Assembly (NCBI GenBank): GCA_032117095.1
Contig: JAULZZ010000073.1
Span: 1 to 63,630 of the forward strand
Direction of reading: 5' to 3'
Origin: REEB470 sp032117095
GTDB lineage: Bacteria; Bacillota; Bacilli; Paenibacillales; YIM-B00363
Length of the DNA: 63,630 nt
Position 1 is the stretch's first letter. Each line of letters begins with the position of its first letter. Below, one piece after another: positions 24,563 to 33,722 of the stretch. A program made the translations under genes and the position numbers. Below the pieces are notes generated by a model. It was not told the DNA's origin. It ran no database searches and was given only the letters and a program-made list of their open reading frames with translations.

Positions 24563-25093
24563 GTGAGACCGACTCCACGAAATTATACGCCTTGGATTGT
24601 GACGATTTCCATCCTCATTAATGTGTTGGTGGCCGTCTTATTTTTTCTCCCTAAAGCACAGGGTTGGGAGCACATTGACTTCACTTGGTTGCCAATGGTC
24701 AATGCCATATGCAATAGTTTTACTTTTGTATTTCTCTTGTGTGCCTTGCTATTCATTGTGCGAGGCAACGTGAAGATGCACCGTCGCTTTATTGTGGCAG
24801 CGTTTTCCTCTACTGCGGTGTTCTTGCTCTCCTATCTCACGTATCACTATGCGACTGCCTCGACACCGTACGGCGGGGAAGGGTGGATGCGCATGGTGTA
24901 CTACTTTGTCCTGATTTCGCACATCCTCTTGGCCATCGCCATCGTTCCCCTCGCTTTGTTCACCGCGGTTCGTGGCTTCACCGGTCAAAATGAGCGTCAC
25001 CGGCGCATTGCCCGTTGGACGATGCCCCTTTGGCTGTATGTGAGTTTCACGGGTGTAGTCGTGTATTTGATGATTTCGCCTTATTATCAATAG
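24563..25093 (+). CDS. ctaM: DUF420 membrane protein (CtaM/YozB-like)
   Basis: DUF420 proteins such as S. aureus CtaM and B. subtilis YozB are needed for maturation of aa3/caa3-type haem-copper oxidases. The product has about five membrane helices: 'WIVTISILINVLVAVLFFLP', 'SFTFVFLLCALLFIVRG', the conserved 'VKMHRRFIVAAFSSTAVFLL' with His-Arg, 'VYYFVLISHILLAI' and 'RRIARWTMPLWLYVSFTGV'. Two starts are possible. ATG 24557 abuts the GGAGGGA site, whereas GTG 24563 is 6 nt from it and is preferred (176 residues). The cta operon is 30 kb away, so the functional link is from family knowledge. Confidence 0.85.
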   Translation: MRPTPRNYTPWIVTISILINVLVAVLFFLPKAQGWEHIDFTWLPMVNAICNSFTFVFLLCALLFIVRGNVKMHRRFIVAAFSSTAVFLLSYLTYHYATASTPYGGEGWMRMVYYFVLISHILLAIAIVPLALFTAVRGFTGQNERHRRIARWTMPLWLYVSFTGVVVYLMISPYYQ

Positions 25094-25095
25094 CG

Positions 25096-25122
25096 GGCGT
25101 CCTGTGTTAGAGGAGGCCTTTT
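25096..25122 (+). terminator. Weak terminator after ctaM
   Basis: GGCGTCCT (25096-25103) pairs with AGGAGGCC (25111-25118) with one mismatch, 7-nt loop, then TTTT. It overlaps the last codons of the converging yacP gene. Confidence 0.4.
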
Positions 25123-25622
25123 CTCCATCGTTCGAACACGTTACGGTGTTCTGGAGACAACCGATGGTCGAACGTATTGCGGTTAGAAAGCGCAGGACGT
25201 TGTGTTTGTGCACGCAACTGCGCTTGGCATCGTTGCACTTCTTGCCACAAATCATTGACGGATAAGCGGAGCGCACCGCTCCCAAAGGCGAGCATCTGCT
25301 CGGAATAATCTGAAGTGGCGACGTAAATTTGCAAATGTACCGACGCCATTTTGCGTACTTGACGCTCAATGAATGCATCGGCTGTCTCATCGCGCTTGGT
25401 AAAATGCACTTCGACACGCGAGCACAGCAGCTGATTGGCCGGTGATTTGACTTTATACGCATCAAAAACAATCATACAGCGCGTTCCTGTGTATGCTTGG
25501 TAGTTGGCGATCGTATCGATAAGGATGTCGCGGGCTTGCTGAAAATGTTCATTTTGGAGTTTGCGCAAATGAGACCAGCTGCCGATGACATTGTACCCGT
25601 CAATAAGAAGCAACTTTTCCAT
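25107..25622 (-). CDS. yacP: NYN-domain endoribonuclease Rae1/YacP
   Basis: YacP (Rae1) is a PIN-like NYN-domain nuclease that, in B. subtilis, enters the ribosomal A site and cleaves certain mRNAs during translation. The 171-residue protein starts 'MEKLLLIDGYNVIGSW' (catalytic Asp), has 'RCMIVFDAYKV' and 'FTKRDETADAFIERQVRKM', then 'IYVATSDYSEQMLAFGSGA', which supply the remaining acidic residues of the PIN site. It is the last gene of the cysE-cysS-mrnC-rlmB-yacP cluster, starting 3 nt after rlmB. Confidence 0.92.
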   Translation of the reverse strand: MEKLLLIDGYNVIGSWSHLRKLQNEHFQQARDILIDTIANYQAYTGTRCMIVFDAYKVKSPANQLLCSRVEVHFTKRDETADAFIERQVRKMASVHLQIYVATSDYSEQMLAFGSGALRLSVNDLWQEVQRCQAQLRAQTQRPALSNRNTFDHRLSPEHRNVFERWRKGLL

Positions 25623-25625
25623 CTT

Positions 25626-26372
25626 TTACACCCCCCGTTGGGTGTTTCGCTGGCGAACCGCCTCATATAAGACGAGTGCTGTCGCAACTGAGGCATTGAG
25701 CGAGTTGATTTTGCCGTACATCGGGACATGGATCAACACATCGCACCGTTCGCGTACGAGCCGTCCGATGCCTGTTTCTTCATTCCCAATGACAATCGCC
25801 AAGGGGCCTTGCAGTGAAGCTTCATACAACGGCGTATGCGCATCGCCTGCGACAGTGCCCATCACCCACACGCCTTGGCGTTTGAGCTGTTCTATCGTCT
25901 GTGCAATGTTCGTCACCCGTGCTACGGGAACGTGCGCCATCGCTCCTGCGGACGTGCGCCCAACCGTCGCCGTCAACCCTGCCGACCGCCGCTTGGGGAT
26001 AATCATCCCATGGGCTCCCGCTCCGTCTACGGTACGCATGATCGAGCCAAAATTGTGTGGGTCCTCGATCTCGTCGAGGATGACAAACAAAGGCGGGGCA
26101 TTTTGTTGGGCTGCACGTACAAAAAGCTCGTCCACCTCTACATAGTCTTCCATCGCCACGACAGCGACGACCCCTTGATGACGAACCCCTGCGACCATTT
26201 GGTCGAGCTTGCGCTTGTCTACAAACTGCGTCACAACGCCCGCCGCCTTTGCTGCTGCGACGATGTCACCTAACCCATGCGTTTGGTTGGCGATGAATAG
26301 TTTGTGGATTGTTTTGTTGGCGATGAGGGCCTCCCCTACGGGATGGCGACCGGCAATCATGGTAGGTTCCAT
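25626..26372 (-). CDS. rlmB: 23S rRNA 2'-O-ribose methyltransferase, RlmB/TrmH type
   Basis: This 248-residue SPOUT methyltransferase has an N-terminal L30e-like substrate-binding domain ('GRHPVGEALIANKTIHKLFI') and a knotted catalytic domain with 'FVILDEIEDPHNFGSIMRT', 'LAIVIGNEETGIGRLV' and 'HVPMYGKINSLNASVA', the three motifs of the TrmH/SpoU family. In Bacilli this syntenic gene (yacO) is usually called rlmB and is expected to methylate a guanosine in 23S rRNA. An AAGGAG site precedes ATG 26372. Confidence 0.92.
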   Translation of the reverse strand: MEPTMIAGRHPVGEALIANKTIHKLFIANQTHGLGDIVAAAKAAGVVTQFVDKRKLDQMVAGVRHQGVVAVVAMEDYVEVDELFVRAAQQNAPPLFVILDEIEDPHNFGSIMRTVDGAGAHGMIIPKRRSAGLTATVGRTSAGAMAHVPVARVTNIAQTIEQLKRQGVWVMGTVAGDAHTPLYEASLQGPLAIVIGNEETGIGRLVRERCDVLIHVPMYGKINSLNASVATALVLYEAVRQRNTQRGV

Positions 26373-26385
26373 CTGGATTTGCTCC

Positions 26386-26802
26386 TTATGTGCGTAGCAT
26401 GGTCATCTGCATGAGTTGTCTTAACCGTTCCATACGTCGACTGTAATACAAATAGCCAAACAAACATTCTATTGCTGTGCTCAGACGGTAGTCGATCACA
26501 GACGTACCCTGAGGTGGTGCGTGCCCTTTGGCATTGCGCCCCCGCAAAAACATCATTTTTTCTTCGTCGTCCAAAAAGGGGAGCAGCTGTCGTGCCGCTT
26601 GGGCTTGGGCTTTGGCAGAGACGTATTGGCTCGTCAGGCGATGTAACGCCTGCGGACGATGCGACGGCAACGTCAACACATACTGACGAACGAACACGTC
26701 ATATACCGCATCCCCCACATACGCCAAGGCAAGCGGACGCATCTGTTGTGGCGACACGTTGGGGTCAAACCACACGGGCAAGATGGACTCATCGTTCGTC
26801 AT
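26386..26802 (-). CDS. mrnC: Mini-ribonuclease III
   Basis: Mini-III has an RNase III catalytic domain without the double-stranded RNA-binding domain and matures 23S rRNA in Bacilli. The 138-residue product shows 'LALAYVGDAVYDVFVRQYVL' with the catalytic acidic residues, and 'KMMFLRGRNAK' and 'VIDYRLSTAIECLFGYLYY' (RNase III helix with Glu). The start ATG overlaps the cysS stop codon (ATGA), indicating coupling. A TTG 12 nt upstream would add four residues and is less likely. Confidence 0.9.
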   Translation of the reverse strand: MTNDESILPVWFDPNVSPQQMRPLALAYVGDAVYDVFVRQYVLTLPSHRPQALHRLTSQYVSAKAQAQAARQLLPFLDDEEKMMFLRGRNAKGHAPPQGTSVIDYRLSTAIECLFGYLYYSRRMERLRQLMQMTMLRT

Positions 26803-28301
26803 TTTCGGTACCAACGCACCCCTTGGGCGGTGTCCTCCAAATAAATCCCTTCGGCAATCAACGCTTGGCGGATGGCATCTGCACGCACATAGTCCTTTGC
26901 TTTGCGCGCTTCGTTGCGTTGGGCGATTTGTGCTTCGATGGCGGCATCCAGCGTCCCTTGGGCGACAAGTGGCGGAAATAGGCCGAGCACATCTTCCATC
27001 TGCTCGAACATCGCGTCCATCCGTTGTACGATTTGTGCGTCCGGGGACGTCCCTGCTGCACTGTGCATCGCCAGAAATGCATGCGCTTCACTGACCAATT
27101 CGAACATCGCTGTAATCGCGTCTGGCGTATTCCAATCGTCACGCATTTTTTCGTGAAACGCAAACTCGATCGCATCCAAACGTGCATGCCTTTGCTGTAG
27201 GTGAGGCAATGCATCGACCTCACGGTGCGTTACCTGCCCCGATTGCACCGCACACGCCTCCAATGCCGTACGCATGCGTGCTTTGGCGTGACCCAACCGT
27301 GTGACCGCATGTTGCGCATGTCGCAATGCTTCTTCGCTAAATTGCAACGGATTGCGGTAATGGGTAGCCAACATCAAGTAGCGTATTGCTTCGGGCGTAT
27401 GTTGTGCGACGAGCTCATGTACCGTGACCACGTTCCCGAGAGACTTGGACATTTTTTCGGAGTTAAATTGAATAAATGCATTGTGCATCCAATATCGTAC
27501 GTACGTCTTGCCAGTGAGCGACTCCGATTGGGCGATCTCGCATTCATGATGCGGAAAGTGCAAATCTGCGCCCCCTCCATGAATGTCCAGCGAATCGCCT
27601 AAAAATTTGCGTGCCATCGTCGAACATTCGATGTGCCAGCCCGGACGCCCTTCGCCCCAAGGTGCCGTCCATGTCATCTCCCCTGGCTTTGCGGCTTTCC
27701 ACAGTACAAAATCATTGGCACTTTCTTTGCGTTCATCGACGACGACGCGGATGCCGTGTTGTAACAAATCGAGCGGTTGATGGGATAATTTCCCGTAGCT
27801 GGGAAATGAGGAAGTCCGAAAATACACATCTCCATTTGAGAGATATGCGCAATCTTGCGCAAGCAACTGCGCAATGAAGGCGATAATGTCGGGCACGTGA
27901 TCCGTGACCCGCGGATGATGTGTCGCACGACGGATACGTAGCGCATCCGCATCGGCAAAAAAATGTTCAATGTTGTGCGCTGTGAGTGTGGCCATAGACA
28001 TGTTGCGTTCCGCGGCCCGACGTATAATTTTGTCATCGACATCGGTGATGTTCACAATGTAATGTACCGTATAAAATTGTTGTAAATAGCGCCGCACAAC
28101 ATCAAAAAAAATAAGTGGACGTGCATTGCCAATGTGTATGCGGTCGTACACCGTCGGCCCACATACATACATCGTCACGCGGTGCGGATCGAGTGGTACA
28201 AAACGTTGCTTTGTGCGGGACATCGTGTCATAGATCAGAATGTCTGGTAGTGTGTGTGGAGAAGCCCCCGCATCACCATCGTGTCGCGTGTCCAAAGACA
28301 T
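26799..28301 (-). CDS. cysS: Cysteinyl-tRNA synthetase
   Basis: CysRS attaches cysteine to tRNA-Cys. The protein of 500 residues has the zinc/HIGH block 'MYVCGPTVYDRIHIGNARPL', 'VNITDVDDKIIRRA', a zinc-ligand region 'GWHIECSTMARKFLG' with 'LHFPHHECEIAQSE', and the KMSKS motif in 'SEKMSKSLGNVVTV'. It carries about 25 extra N-terminal residues (Asp/Gly/Ala-rich) before the usual start of the family. The ATG has GGGAGG upstream. It follows cysE, linking cysteine synthesis and use as elsewhere in Bacilli, but gltX is not adjacent and no T-box is visible. Confidence 0.95.
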   Translation of the reverse strand: MSLDTRHDGDAGASPHTLPDILIYDTMSRTKQRFVPLDPHRVTMYVCGPTVYDRIHIGNARPLIFFDVVRRYLQQFYTVHYIVNITDVDDKIIRRAAERNMSMATLTAHNIEHFFADADALRIRRATHHPRVTDHVPDIIAFIAQLLAQDCAYLSNGDVYFRTSSFPSYGKLSHQPLDLLQHGIRVVVDERKESANDFVLWKAAKPGEMTWTAPWGEGRPGWHIECSTMARKFLGDSLDIHGGGADLHFPHHECEIAQSESLTGKTYVRYWMHNAFIQFNSEKMSKSLGNVVTVHELVAQHTPEAIRYLMLATHYRNPLQFSEEALRHAQHAVTRLGHAKARMRTALEACAVQSGQVTHREVDALPHLQQRHARLDAIEFAFHEKMRDDWNTPDAITAMFELVSEAHAFLAMHSAAGTSPDAQIVQRMDAMFEQMEDVLGLFPPLVAQGTLDAAIEAQIAQRNEARKAKDYVRADAIRQALIAEGIYLEDTAQGVRWYRK

Positions 28302-28400
28302 GTTTTTTCGTCGACCTCCCTCCTATACGTTGTATGTGAACCGCATACGAAACACATAGATTGATGTGTATGCACACGGGGATACACAACATGCTACCGG

Positions 28401-29078
28401 CTACGTGTCGGGCGGTTGAGGCACTGCCTGGTCCAAACGGCGCTTATACTCCTCTAGCGTGGCGCGCAAAGAAGCTATTTCCTCCATAAATTGACGGTGT
28501 ATCTCGATAAAAGGGTCTGGCACGTTGGCATGGTCGAGTTTCCCGATGCGTACACCGTTGAGTCGCACGAGCCTTCCTGGATTGCCAACCACCGTGCTGT
28601 GCGGCGGGACATGTTCCAAAACGACAGCGTTGGCACCGATACGGGAATGATCGCCAACCGTGAATGACCCCAATACTTTGGCACCCGATCCGATGACCAC
28701 ATGATTGCCAATCGTGGGATGACGTTTTCCTTTTTCTTTGCCTGTACCGCCGAGGGTGACCCCCTGATACAAGACGACGTCATCGCCAATCTCGCACGTC
28801 TCCCCGATGACGATCCCCATCCCGTGGTCGATAAAAACACGCTTTCCAAAAATCGCCCCTGGATGAATCTCTATCCCTGTCAAAAACCGTGAAAATTGTG
28901 CGATAAAACGGGCAAAAACATAGTATTGTCGGCGATACAAGCGATGCGCCAGCCGGTGCATCCATATCGCATGCAATCCCGAATACGTGCAAACGACTTC
29001 GAATGTGTGTCGTGCGGCTGGATCGTGGTCGAATACCGCCTGAATATCCGAACGCAAGGTGCTGAACCACCGAAACAT
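28401..29078 (-). CDS. cysE: Serine O-acetyltransferase
   Basis: CysE acetylates serine with acetyl-CoA, the committed step to cysteine. The 225-residue protein has the short N-terminal helical region of the Bacilli/EpsC type and a left-handed beta-helix of hexapeptide repeats: 'GIEIHPGAIFGKRVFIDHGM', 'IGETCEIGDDVVLYQGVTLG', 'RHPTIGNHVVIGSGAKVLG'. The catalytic His is in 'FIDHGMGIVIGE'. A helical C-terminal tail ('IHRQFMEEIASLRATLEEY') follows. AAGGAG lies upstream of the ATG. It heads the cysE-cysS-mrnC-rlmB-yacP run. Confidence 0.94.
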   Translation of the reverse strand: MFRWFSTLRSDIQAVFDHDPAARHTFEVVCTYSGLHAIWMHRLAHRLYRRQYYVFARFIAQFSRFLTGIEIHPGAIFGKRVFIDHGMGIVIGETCEIGDDVVLYQGVTLGGTGKEKGKRHPTIGNHVVIGSGAKVLGSFTVGDHSRIGANAVVLEHVPPHSTVVGNPGRLVRLNGVRIGKLDHANVPDPFIEIHRQFMEEIASLRATLEEYKRRLDQAVPQPPDT

Positions 29079-29268
29079 GAGTGTCCGTTCTCCTTATAAA
29101 TAACATAAATTATAGCGGAAAGACGTTGGGAATGCAAGGGAAGTGCATGCTTTTCACCTGTGCTACACGGATCGCTTATTGAAACCATGGATACAGGCGG
29201 ATTTCTTTTGCGCGCAAGCAAACGGCGTTTTACCGGAAAGCATGCGTGTATTGCACTACGGAATCATC

Positions 29269-30372
29269 TCAAATACAAACACAATCGTAAGAAGCCGCCC
29301 GAAGCAGCCGATCCATATACGCCGCTCCCATCCCCGTGCGTTCCGTCGCCTCTGCATAAATACAAGCAATGTCTGCGGAGTCGCACGCACGTAGCGCCCC
29401 ATACAACCGTTGGGCTGCTGGCGCAACCTCCCCTCGCGGGCCCAAAAAAATGACCATGTCTGCACGATATGCCGCGATATTCTCTTGGTCAGCAAACGTC
29501 AATACAGCCGTGCGCAACCCTGCAGATGCATCGTCATCCACACGTTTTTGAATGTAGCGGTGCACGGTGCGAGGGGCGCCTTCGACCACACACAACTTGC
29601 CTTTTGGCGCATAATGTTTGTATTTTGTGCCCGGTGCGCGCGGGGCTGTGGACATGTCTGCAACGGGATGTCGTGTCGAGGCGGTGTGCGCTACGGTGAA
29701 CCCCGCAGCGATGAGCATCTCAGCTGTCACTGCTCCTGTACGCAATACGTGTACCGTCTGATCATCATCCACTTCTACGACCGTCGACTCAATGCCCATC
29801 CATGCCTCCCCCGCATCCACAATCCCGTCGATGCGGTCATTTAAGTCTTCGCGCACGTGTTGCACACACGTCGGACTCGGTCGCCCTGAACGATTGGCAC
29901 TCGGTGCAGCAATCGGGATGCCCGCCACCCGCAACAACTCCAACGCCACCGGATGGGCAGGAACTCGCACCGCCACACGCGTACCATGTGCAATGACGGC
30001 AGGACACACTGCCCCCGCACGCACTGGCATCACGATGGTCAAAGGACCCGGCCAAAACAACGCCATCAGGCGCTGCTCCACGTCTTGTATGTGGGATACG
30101 ATGCATTCTGCTTCGGCCACCGACGACACGTGCACGATTAACGGATTGTCTGACGGACGCCCCTTGGCAACGAAAAGACGCGCAATCGCCTCTGCGTTAC
30201 GCGCATCTGCACCGAGCCCATATACCGTTTCTGTGGGGAAAGCGACCAACCCCCCCGCACGCAAACAAACCGCCGCTTGCGCCAACGTTTGGGTATCCAT
30301 CCGCAGGTGAGCGCTGTCCTTGTCGTCAATGCGCCAAATTTTCAATGCGTGTGGTGGCTTTGCTTGAGTCAA
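29269..30372 (-). CDS. sua5: L-threonylcarbamoyladenylate synthase (Sua5/YwlC)
   Basis: Sua5 makes threonylcarbamoyl-AMP from threonine, bicarbonate and ATP, the first step of the t6A37 tRNA modification. The 367-residue product has the YrdC-type domain 'GGLVAFPTETVYGLGADARN', 'KGRPSDNPLIVHVSSV', 'FWPGPLTIVMP' and 'PSANRSGRPSPT', plus the C-terminal Sua5 domain ('APGTKYKHYAPKGKLCVVEG'). Start TTG 30372 is preceded by GAGGAGGTGAAG. The open frame extends upstream through the end of spoIIR without support. It starts 5 nt after spoIIR, as in the spoIIR-ywlC order of Bacilli. Confidence 0.92.
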   Translation of the reverse strand: MTQAKPPHALKIWRIDDKDSAHLRMDTQTLAQAAVCLRAGGLVAFPTETVYGLGADARNAEAIARLFVAKGRPSDNPLIVHVSSVAEAECIVSHIQDVEQRLMALFWPGPLTIVMPVRAGAVCPAVIAHGTRVAVRVPAHPVALELLRVAGIPIAAPSANRSGRPSPTCVQHVREDLNDRIDGIVDAGEAWMGIESTVVEVDDDQTVHVLRTGAVTAEMLIAAGFTVAHTASTRHPVADMSTAPRAPGTKYKHYAPKGKLCVVEGAPRTVHRYIQKRVDDDASAGLRTAVLTFADQENIAAYRADMVIFLGPRGEVAPAAQRLYGALRACDSADIACIYAEATERTGMGAAYMDRLLRAASYDCVCI

Positions 30373-30377
30373 TGCCT

Positions 30378-31106
30378 TCACCTCCTCGTTTTCTCTGTGG
30401 CCCCCTGCGTGTCTCCTACCGTCGTCTGTTTGTGGTCGTTTTTCGGGCGCGCCTGCCCGCGGTTGTCCCACCACTCTTTCAGCCAAAAGCGCACTTCCAT
30501 GTCTGTACGCTCATCGTCTTGTCCCGTGGGGAGGGAGGAAGTGTACTGCGACGTTTTTTGTGCCTGGGTACGTGCTCCTTGGTCGGACAACATCGGCGGG
30601 GCTGGTGTGGAAATCTCCGCTGTTTTTGGCTTTACTGCGACATCGACCAAACACAACGGCGGAAACAACACACACCAATAGTTATGACCTTGTCCTTTGC
30701 CAATGACCACAAGCAACGTGTCATAGTCACCCCCCGCTACACGGATGCCGGCGTACATCTTTGGTGGGAACGGCATTTTCCCCCATGTCAGCTTCACGGG
30801 TTGGGCACTGCCCGCTTGTGCAACCGTGCGCCGGACAAGGGATTCAAGCACAAGACGTTCCGTGCGAACCCACTGCGCAACATCGGCCTGCGTCGTACGG
30901 GGTTGCACAACAGCCAACTGCGCAAGCAACGCATCACGCACACGTTTTTTGACCCACTGGTCATACGGATGGTCCGAATGCGCCACGATGCGCAACCGAA
31001 TCGCGTCAGCAGGAATCGGAGACTTCGGACCCTGCTGTGCGCCGATCGCCGTCGTGAAGAGCACACACAGGGTGCCGTACAGCATGATCATGTACCACGT
31101 TTGCAA
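30378..31106 (-). CDS. spoIIR: Stage II sporulation protein R
   Basis: SpoIIR is secreted from the forespore and triggers SpoIIGA processing of pro-sigma-E in the mother cell. The 242-residue protein has an N-terminal export helix ('MIMLYGTLCVLFTTAIGA') and the conserved core 'AIRLRIVAHSDHPYDQWVKK', 'YAGIRVAGGDYDTLLVVIGK' and 'GHNYWCVLFPPLCLVDVAV'. The C-terminal ~70 residues are a polar, low-complexity tail ending in a cluster of charged residues. It is a strong marker of an endospore former. Confidence 0.93.
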   Translation of the reverse strand: MQTWYMIMLYGTLCVLFTTAIGAQQGPKSPIPADAIRLRIVAHSDHPYDQWVKKRVRDALLAQLAVVQPRTTQADVAQWVRTERLVLESLVRRTVAQAGSAQPVKLTWGKMPFPPKMYAGIRVAGGDYDTLLVVIGKGQGHNYWCVLFPPLCLVDVAVKPKTAEISTPAPPMLSDQGARTQAQKTSQYTSSLPTGQDDERTDMEVRFWLKEWWDNRGQARPKNDHKQTTVGDTQGATEKTRR

Positions 31107-31286
31107 ACGAAAATGAGACCGAATAACAATCTCCCCTTTGAACGAATGTTACGCATAGTTTCGCCCAAAAGAGAGTCATTTAATCTCATCGCAATCCCTT
31201 TATTGAAAACATCGATACAGCGCACTCCCGTTCGTGGGAGAGGAACGGCGTGTTCACCGACAGTAGGCTCCCCTTTATACAGCCCC

Positions 31287-32180
31287 TCACCGCTGGGCAT
31301 ACACATATCGTTCGATGTCGGCAAAATCACATTGTATGTCGATCGAAGACCACACTGCACAGGAGTCTAGCAGTTGCGCAACGGCTTGTGCTTGGTGCAT
31401 GCCTACCTCAAACCCAACCACATGTGGGAAAAAATCCATCTTTTTCATCTGTGCAACAATGGTGCGATACGCATCAAGCCCGTCTTCTCCGCCGTCTAAA
31501 GCACCCTCTGGTTCATGGTCGCGTACTTCTCTTTGGAGGTGCGGGATGTCTTTTGTAGGGATGTAGGGAGGGTTGGCGATGAGCATGTGTATGTCCCGCT
31601 CCCCTGCCGAAGATGCCTCGCATACAAGGGATTCCCCCTCGCATCCCGTGAGCCAATCCCCTTCGTGCCACGTGATTTGCGAGGCGACGTGATGCCGCTG
31701 GGCATTTTTTTTGGCAATGTCCAACGCATGCCGTGATCGATCGACTGCATGCACGTGCCACGCAGCACACGCCTTTGCGACGGTAATGGCAATGACGCCA
31801 CTGCCCGTGCCCAAATCAAGCACACGGATCGGCCGTTCTCCCCACTGCATGCGCCCTTTTTCGACCATGCACCGTACGAGTTGTTCGGTCTCGGGGCGTG
31901 GGATGAGCACGTGAGGCGATACGACAAAGGAATGCCCTGCAAACTCGACTTCGCCTACGATGTATTCCACCGGCTCCCCCGCACAACGTCGCGCTACGCA
32001 TGCCCACAGTCCCTCACAGGCCTCTGCATCGATCAGCTCACTCCACAAGACGAGCAAACGCGTGCGACTGACGCGCAAGACGTGTTTTAACAGGATTTCC
32101 GCTGTCCCATTCGCATCGTCGACCTGGTGTTTGTGCAACAACGAAACCGTGCGCATATACGCTTCACGCACGGTCATCAT
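31287..32180 (-). CDS. prmC: Release factor glutamine methyltransferase
   Basis: PrmC methylates the Gln of the GGQ motif in peptide release factors. The 297-residue protein has an N-terminal helical substrate-binding domain and a Rossmann methyltransferase domain with 'IRVLDLGTGSGVIAITVAKA' (SAM site) and 'LIANPPYIPTKDI' (NPPY catalytic motif). The start ATG overlaps the prfA stop codon (ATGA). This places the methylase and its substrate in one transcript. The 180-nt gap that follows to spoIIR holds only a possible degenerate B-type repeat. Confidence 0.94.
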   Translation of the reverse strand: MMTVREAYMRTVSLLHKHQVDDANGTAEILLKHVLRVSRTRLLVLWSELIDAEACEGLWACVARRCAGEPVEYIVGEVEFAGHSFVVSPHVLIPRPETEQLVRCMVEKGRMQWGERPIRVLDLGTGSGVIAITVAKACAAWHVHAVDRSRHALDIAKKNAQRHHVASQITWHEGDWLTGCEGESLVCEASSAGERDIHMLIANPPYIPTKDIPHLQREVRDHEPEGALDGGEDGLDAYRTIVAQMKKMDFFPHVVGFEVGMHQAQAVAQLLDSCAVWSSIDIQCDFADIERYVYAQR

Positions 32181-33253
32181 ATCAACTGTTCTCCGTTTTC
32201 GACCCGTGCTGACTGCGCCGCAACGGTCAATGTACTGATGAGCTCGTCGAGGTCGCCATTGAGCACGTATTCCAGCTTGTGGAGCGTCAACCCGATGCGG
32301 TGGTCGGTCACGCGACTTTGCGGATAGTTGTACGTCCGAATGCGCTCGCTCCGATCGCCCGTGCCGACTTTGGTCCGCCGTTCAGAGTCGTATTTTTCCA
32401 TTTCTTCTTGTTGTCTTTTTTCGAATATGCGCGCACGAAGGACACGCAAAGCAAGCTCTTTGTTTGAATTTTGGGATTTGCCGTCTTGGCAAGTCGCCAC
32501 AATGCCTGTCGGAATGTGCGTCACCCGTACCGCAGATTTGGTCGTATTGACGGACTGTCCGCCCGCTCCACTCGAACAAAACGTATCCACACGAATGTCC
32601 GACTCCCGAATGTCCACCTCAACCTCTTCTACCTCGGGCATTACGACGACCGTCGACGTCGACGTATGGATGCGCCCGCTCGCCTCTGTTTCGGGTACGC
32701 GTTGCACCCGATGGGCACCACTTTCGTATTTGAGCTTGCTGTATGCCCCTTTTCCTTTGACAGTAAAAATGATCTCCTTAAACCCGCCCAAGTCACTTTC
32801 GCTTGCTTCGAGCAATTGTACGCGCCAGCCTTGTGCATCTGCATATTTTGTGTACATGCGGTACAACACCGCGGCAAATAATGCCGCTTCTTCTCCCCCG
32901 GCTGCCCCGCGAATTTCTACGATGACATCTTTGTTGTCGTTGGGATCTTTGGGGAGGAGCAACTGCACGAGCTGCTGCTCACTTTGTTCGAGTTGTACTT
33001 TCAAATCGGCATATTCTGCTTTCACAAGAAGCGCCATTTCTTCATCCAACCGTTCTTCCAACAAATGACGTACTTCATCAAACTGCTGCAACAAACGTTG
33101 GTGTTGTTGGTACGCCTCGTACACGTCTTGCAATTCTGCTTGCTCTTTGCCGTACGTACGTAGCTTATCCGCTTGGTTGGACAAGGCGGGGTCACACAAC
33201 AATTCGCTCACTTTTTCATAGCGGTCGACAAGGGCTTGCAGTCGCTGCATCAT
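32177..33253 (-). CDS. prfA: Peptide chain release factor 1
   Basis: RF1 recognises UAA and UAG and triggers peptide release. The 358-residue protein has the GGQ loop in 'SSGAGGQSVNTTKSAVRVTH', the stop-codon-recognition region just before 'GAYSKLKYESGAHRVQRVPE', and 'RIRTYNYPQSRVTDHR' near the C-terminus. Its size matches the family. It is coupled to prmC by a 4-nt overlap. Confidence 0.96.
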   Translation of the reverse strand: MMQRLQALVDRYEKVSELLCDPALSNQADKLRTYGKEQAELQDVYEAYQQHQRLLQQFDEVRHLLEERLDEEMALLVKAEYADLKVQLEQSEQQLVQLLLPKDPNDNKDVIVEIRGAAGGEEAALFAAVLYRMYTKYADAQGWRVQLLEASESDLGGFKEIIFTVKGKGAYSKLKYESGAHRVQRVPETEASGRIHTSTSTVVVMPEVEEVEVDIRESDIRVDTFCSSGAGGQSVNTTKSAVRVTHIPTGIVATCQDGKSQNSNKELALRVLRARIFEKRQQEEMEKYDSERRTKVGTGDRSERIRTYNYPQSRVTDHRIGLTLHKLEYVLNGDLDELISTLTVAAQSARVENGEQLI

Positions 33254-33321
33254 CGCCTATTGGCACCTCAGTGCATGTAATGTCGTCTTGCACGCATGCG
33301 CAAACCTAAGGGAACGTTTCA

Positions 33322-33546
33322 CTATCCTACGTCCAGCTGATTTAGGATGTCCCGTAGTTGCTTTACTTCTTCCCGTGACAACGTAATGCCCTTGCCCATC
33401 TTGCTGTGCGTCGCATCCCAATCCCGCAAATCGTATTTGGGTTCTTTGTCGTTCCAACTGACCAGATTGAGCTCTTTGGACCACCCTTTTGCCGACTGGG
33501 ACAAACTGCCGATATGTTGCTCGATCTTAAACGTAATCTCTGCCAT
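33322..33546 (-). CDS. YdbC/PC4-like ssDNA-binding protein
   Basis: This 74-residue protein 'MAEITFKIEQHIGSLSQSA...' matches the YdbC family, whose fold is that of the transcription coactivator PC4 and which binds single-stranded DNA or RNA as a dimer. The family blocks 'GWSKELNLVSWNDKEPKYDL' and 'KMGKGITLSREEVKQLRDIL' are present. The ATG at 33546 is chosen by family length, with a G-rich site just upstream. It stands between the helicase and prfA in the same direction. Confidence 0.88.
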   Translation of the reverse strand: MAEITFKIEQHIGSLSQSAKGWSKELNLVSWNDKEPKYDLRDWDATHSKMGKGITLSREEVKQLRDILNQLDVG

Positions 33547-33722
33547 ATTCCCCCACCGCCCTTCGACGGATATTCGGTGTTTTCCATTGCATGTGCCTCG
33601 TGTTGGAATGTCGTTCCTTCCGCCCACTTATTATACCGCATCAACCGTCTTTTTTCCATCGCACCCTTCGCAAAAAGGCACCGTCTAAAAAACACAGCTC
33701 GTTTCCCCTTGCATTTCGTTGG

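Noticed and set aside
29079..29268. T-box leader before cysE, by analogy with B. subtilis
   Set aside because: No T-box sequence or specifier stem is visible; the stretch is short and partly resembles a degenerate B-type repeat.
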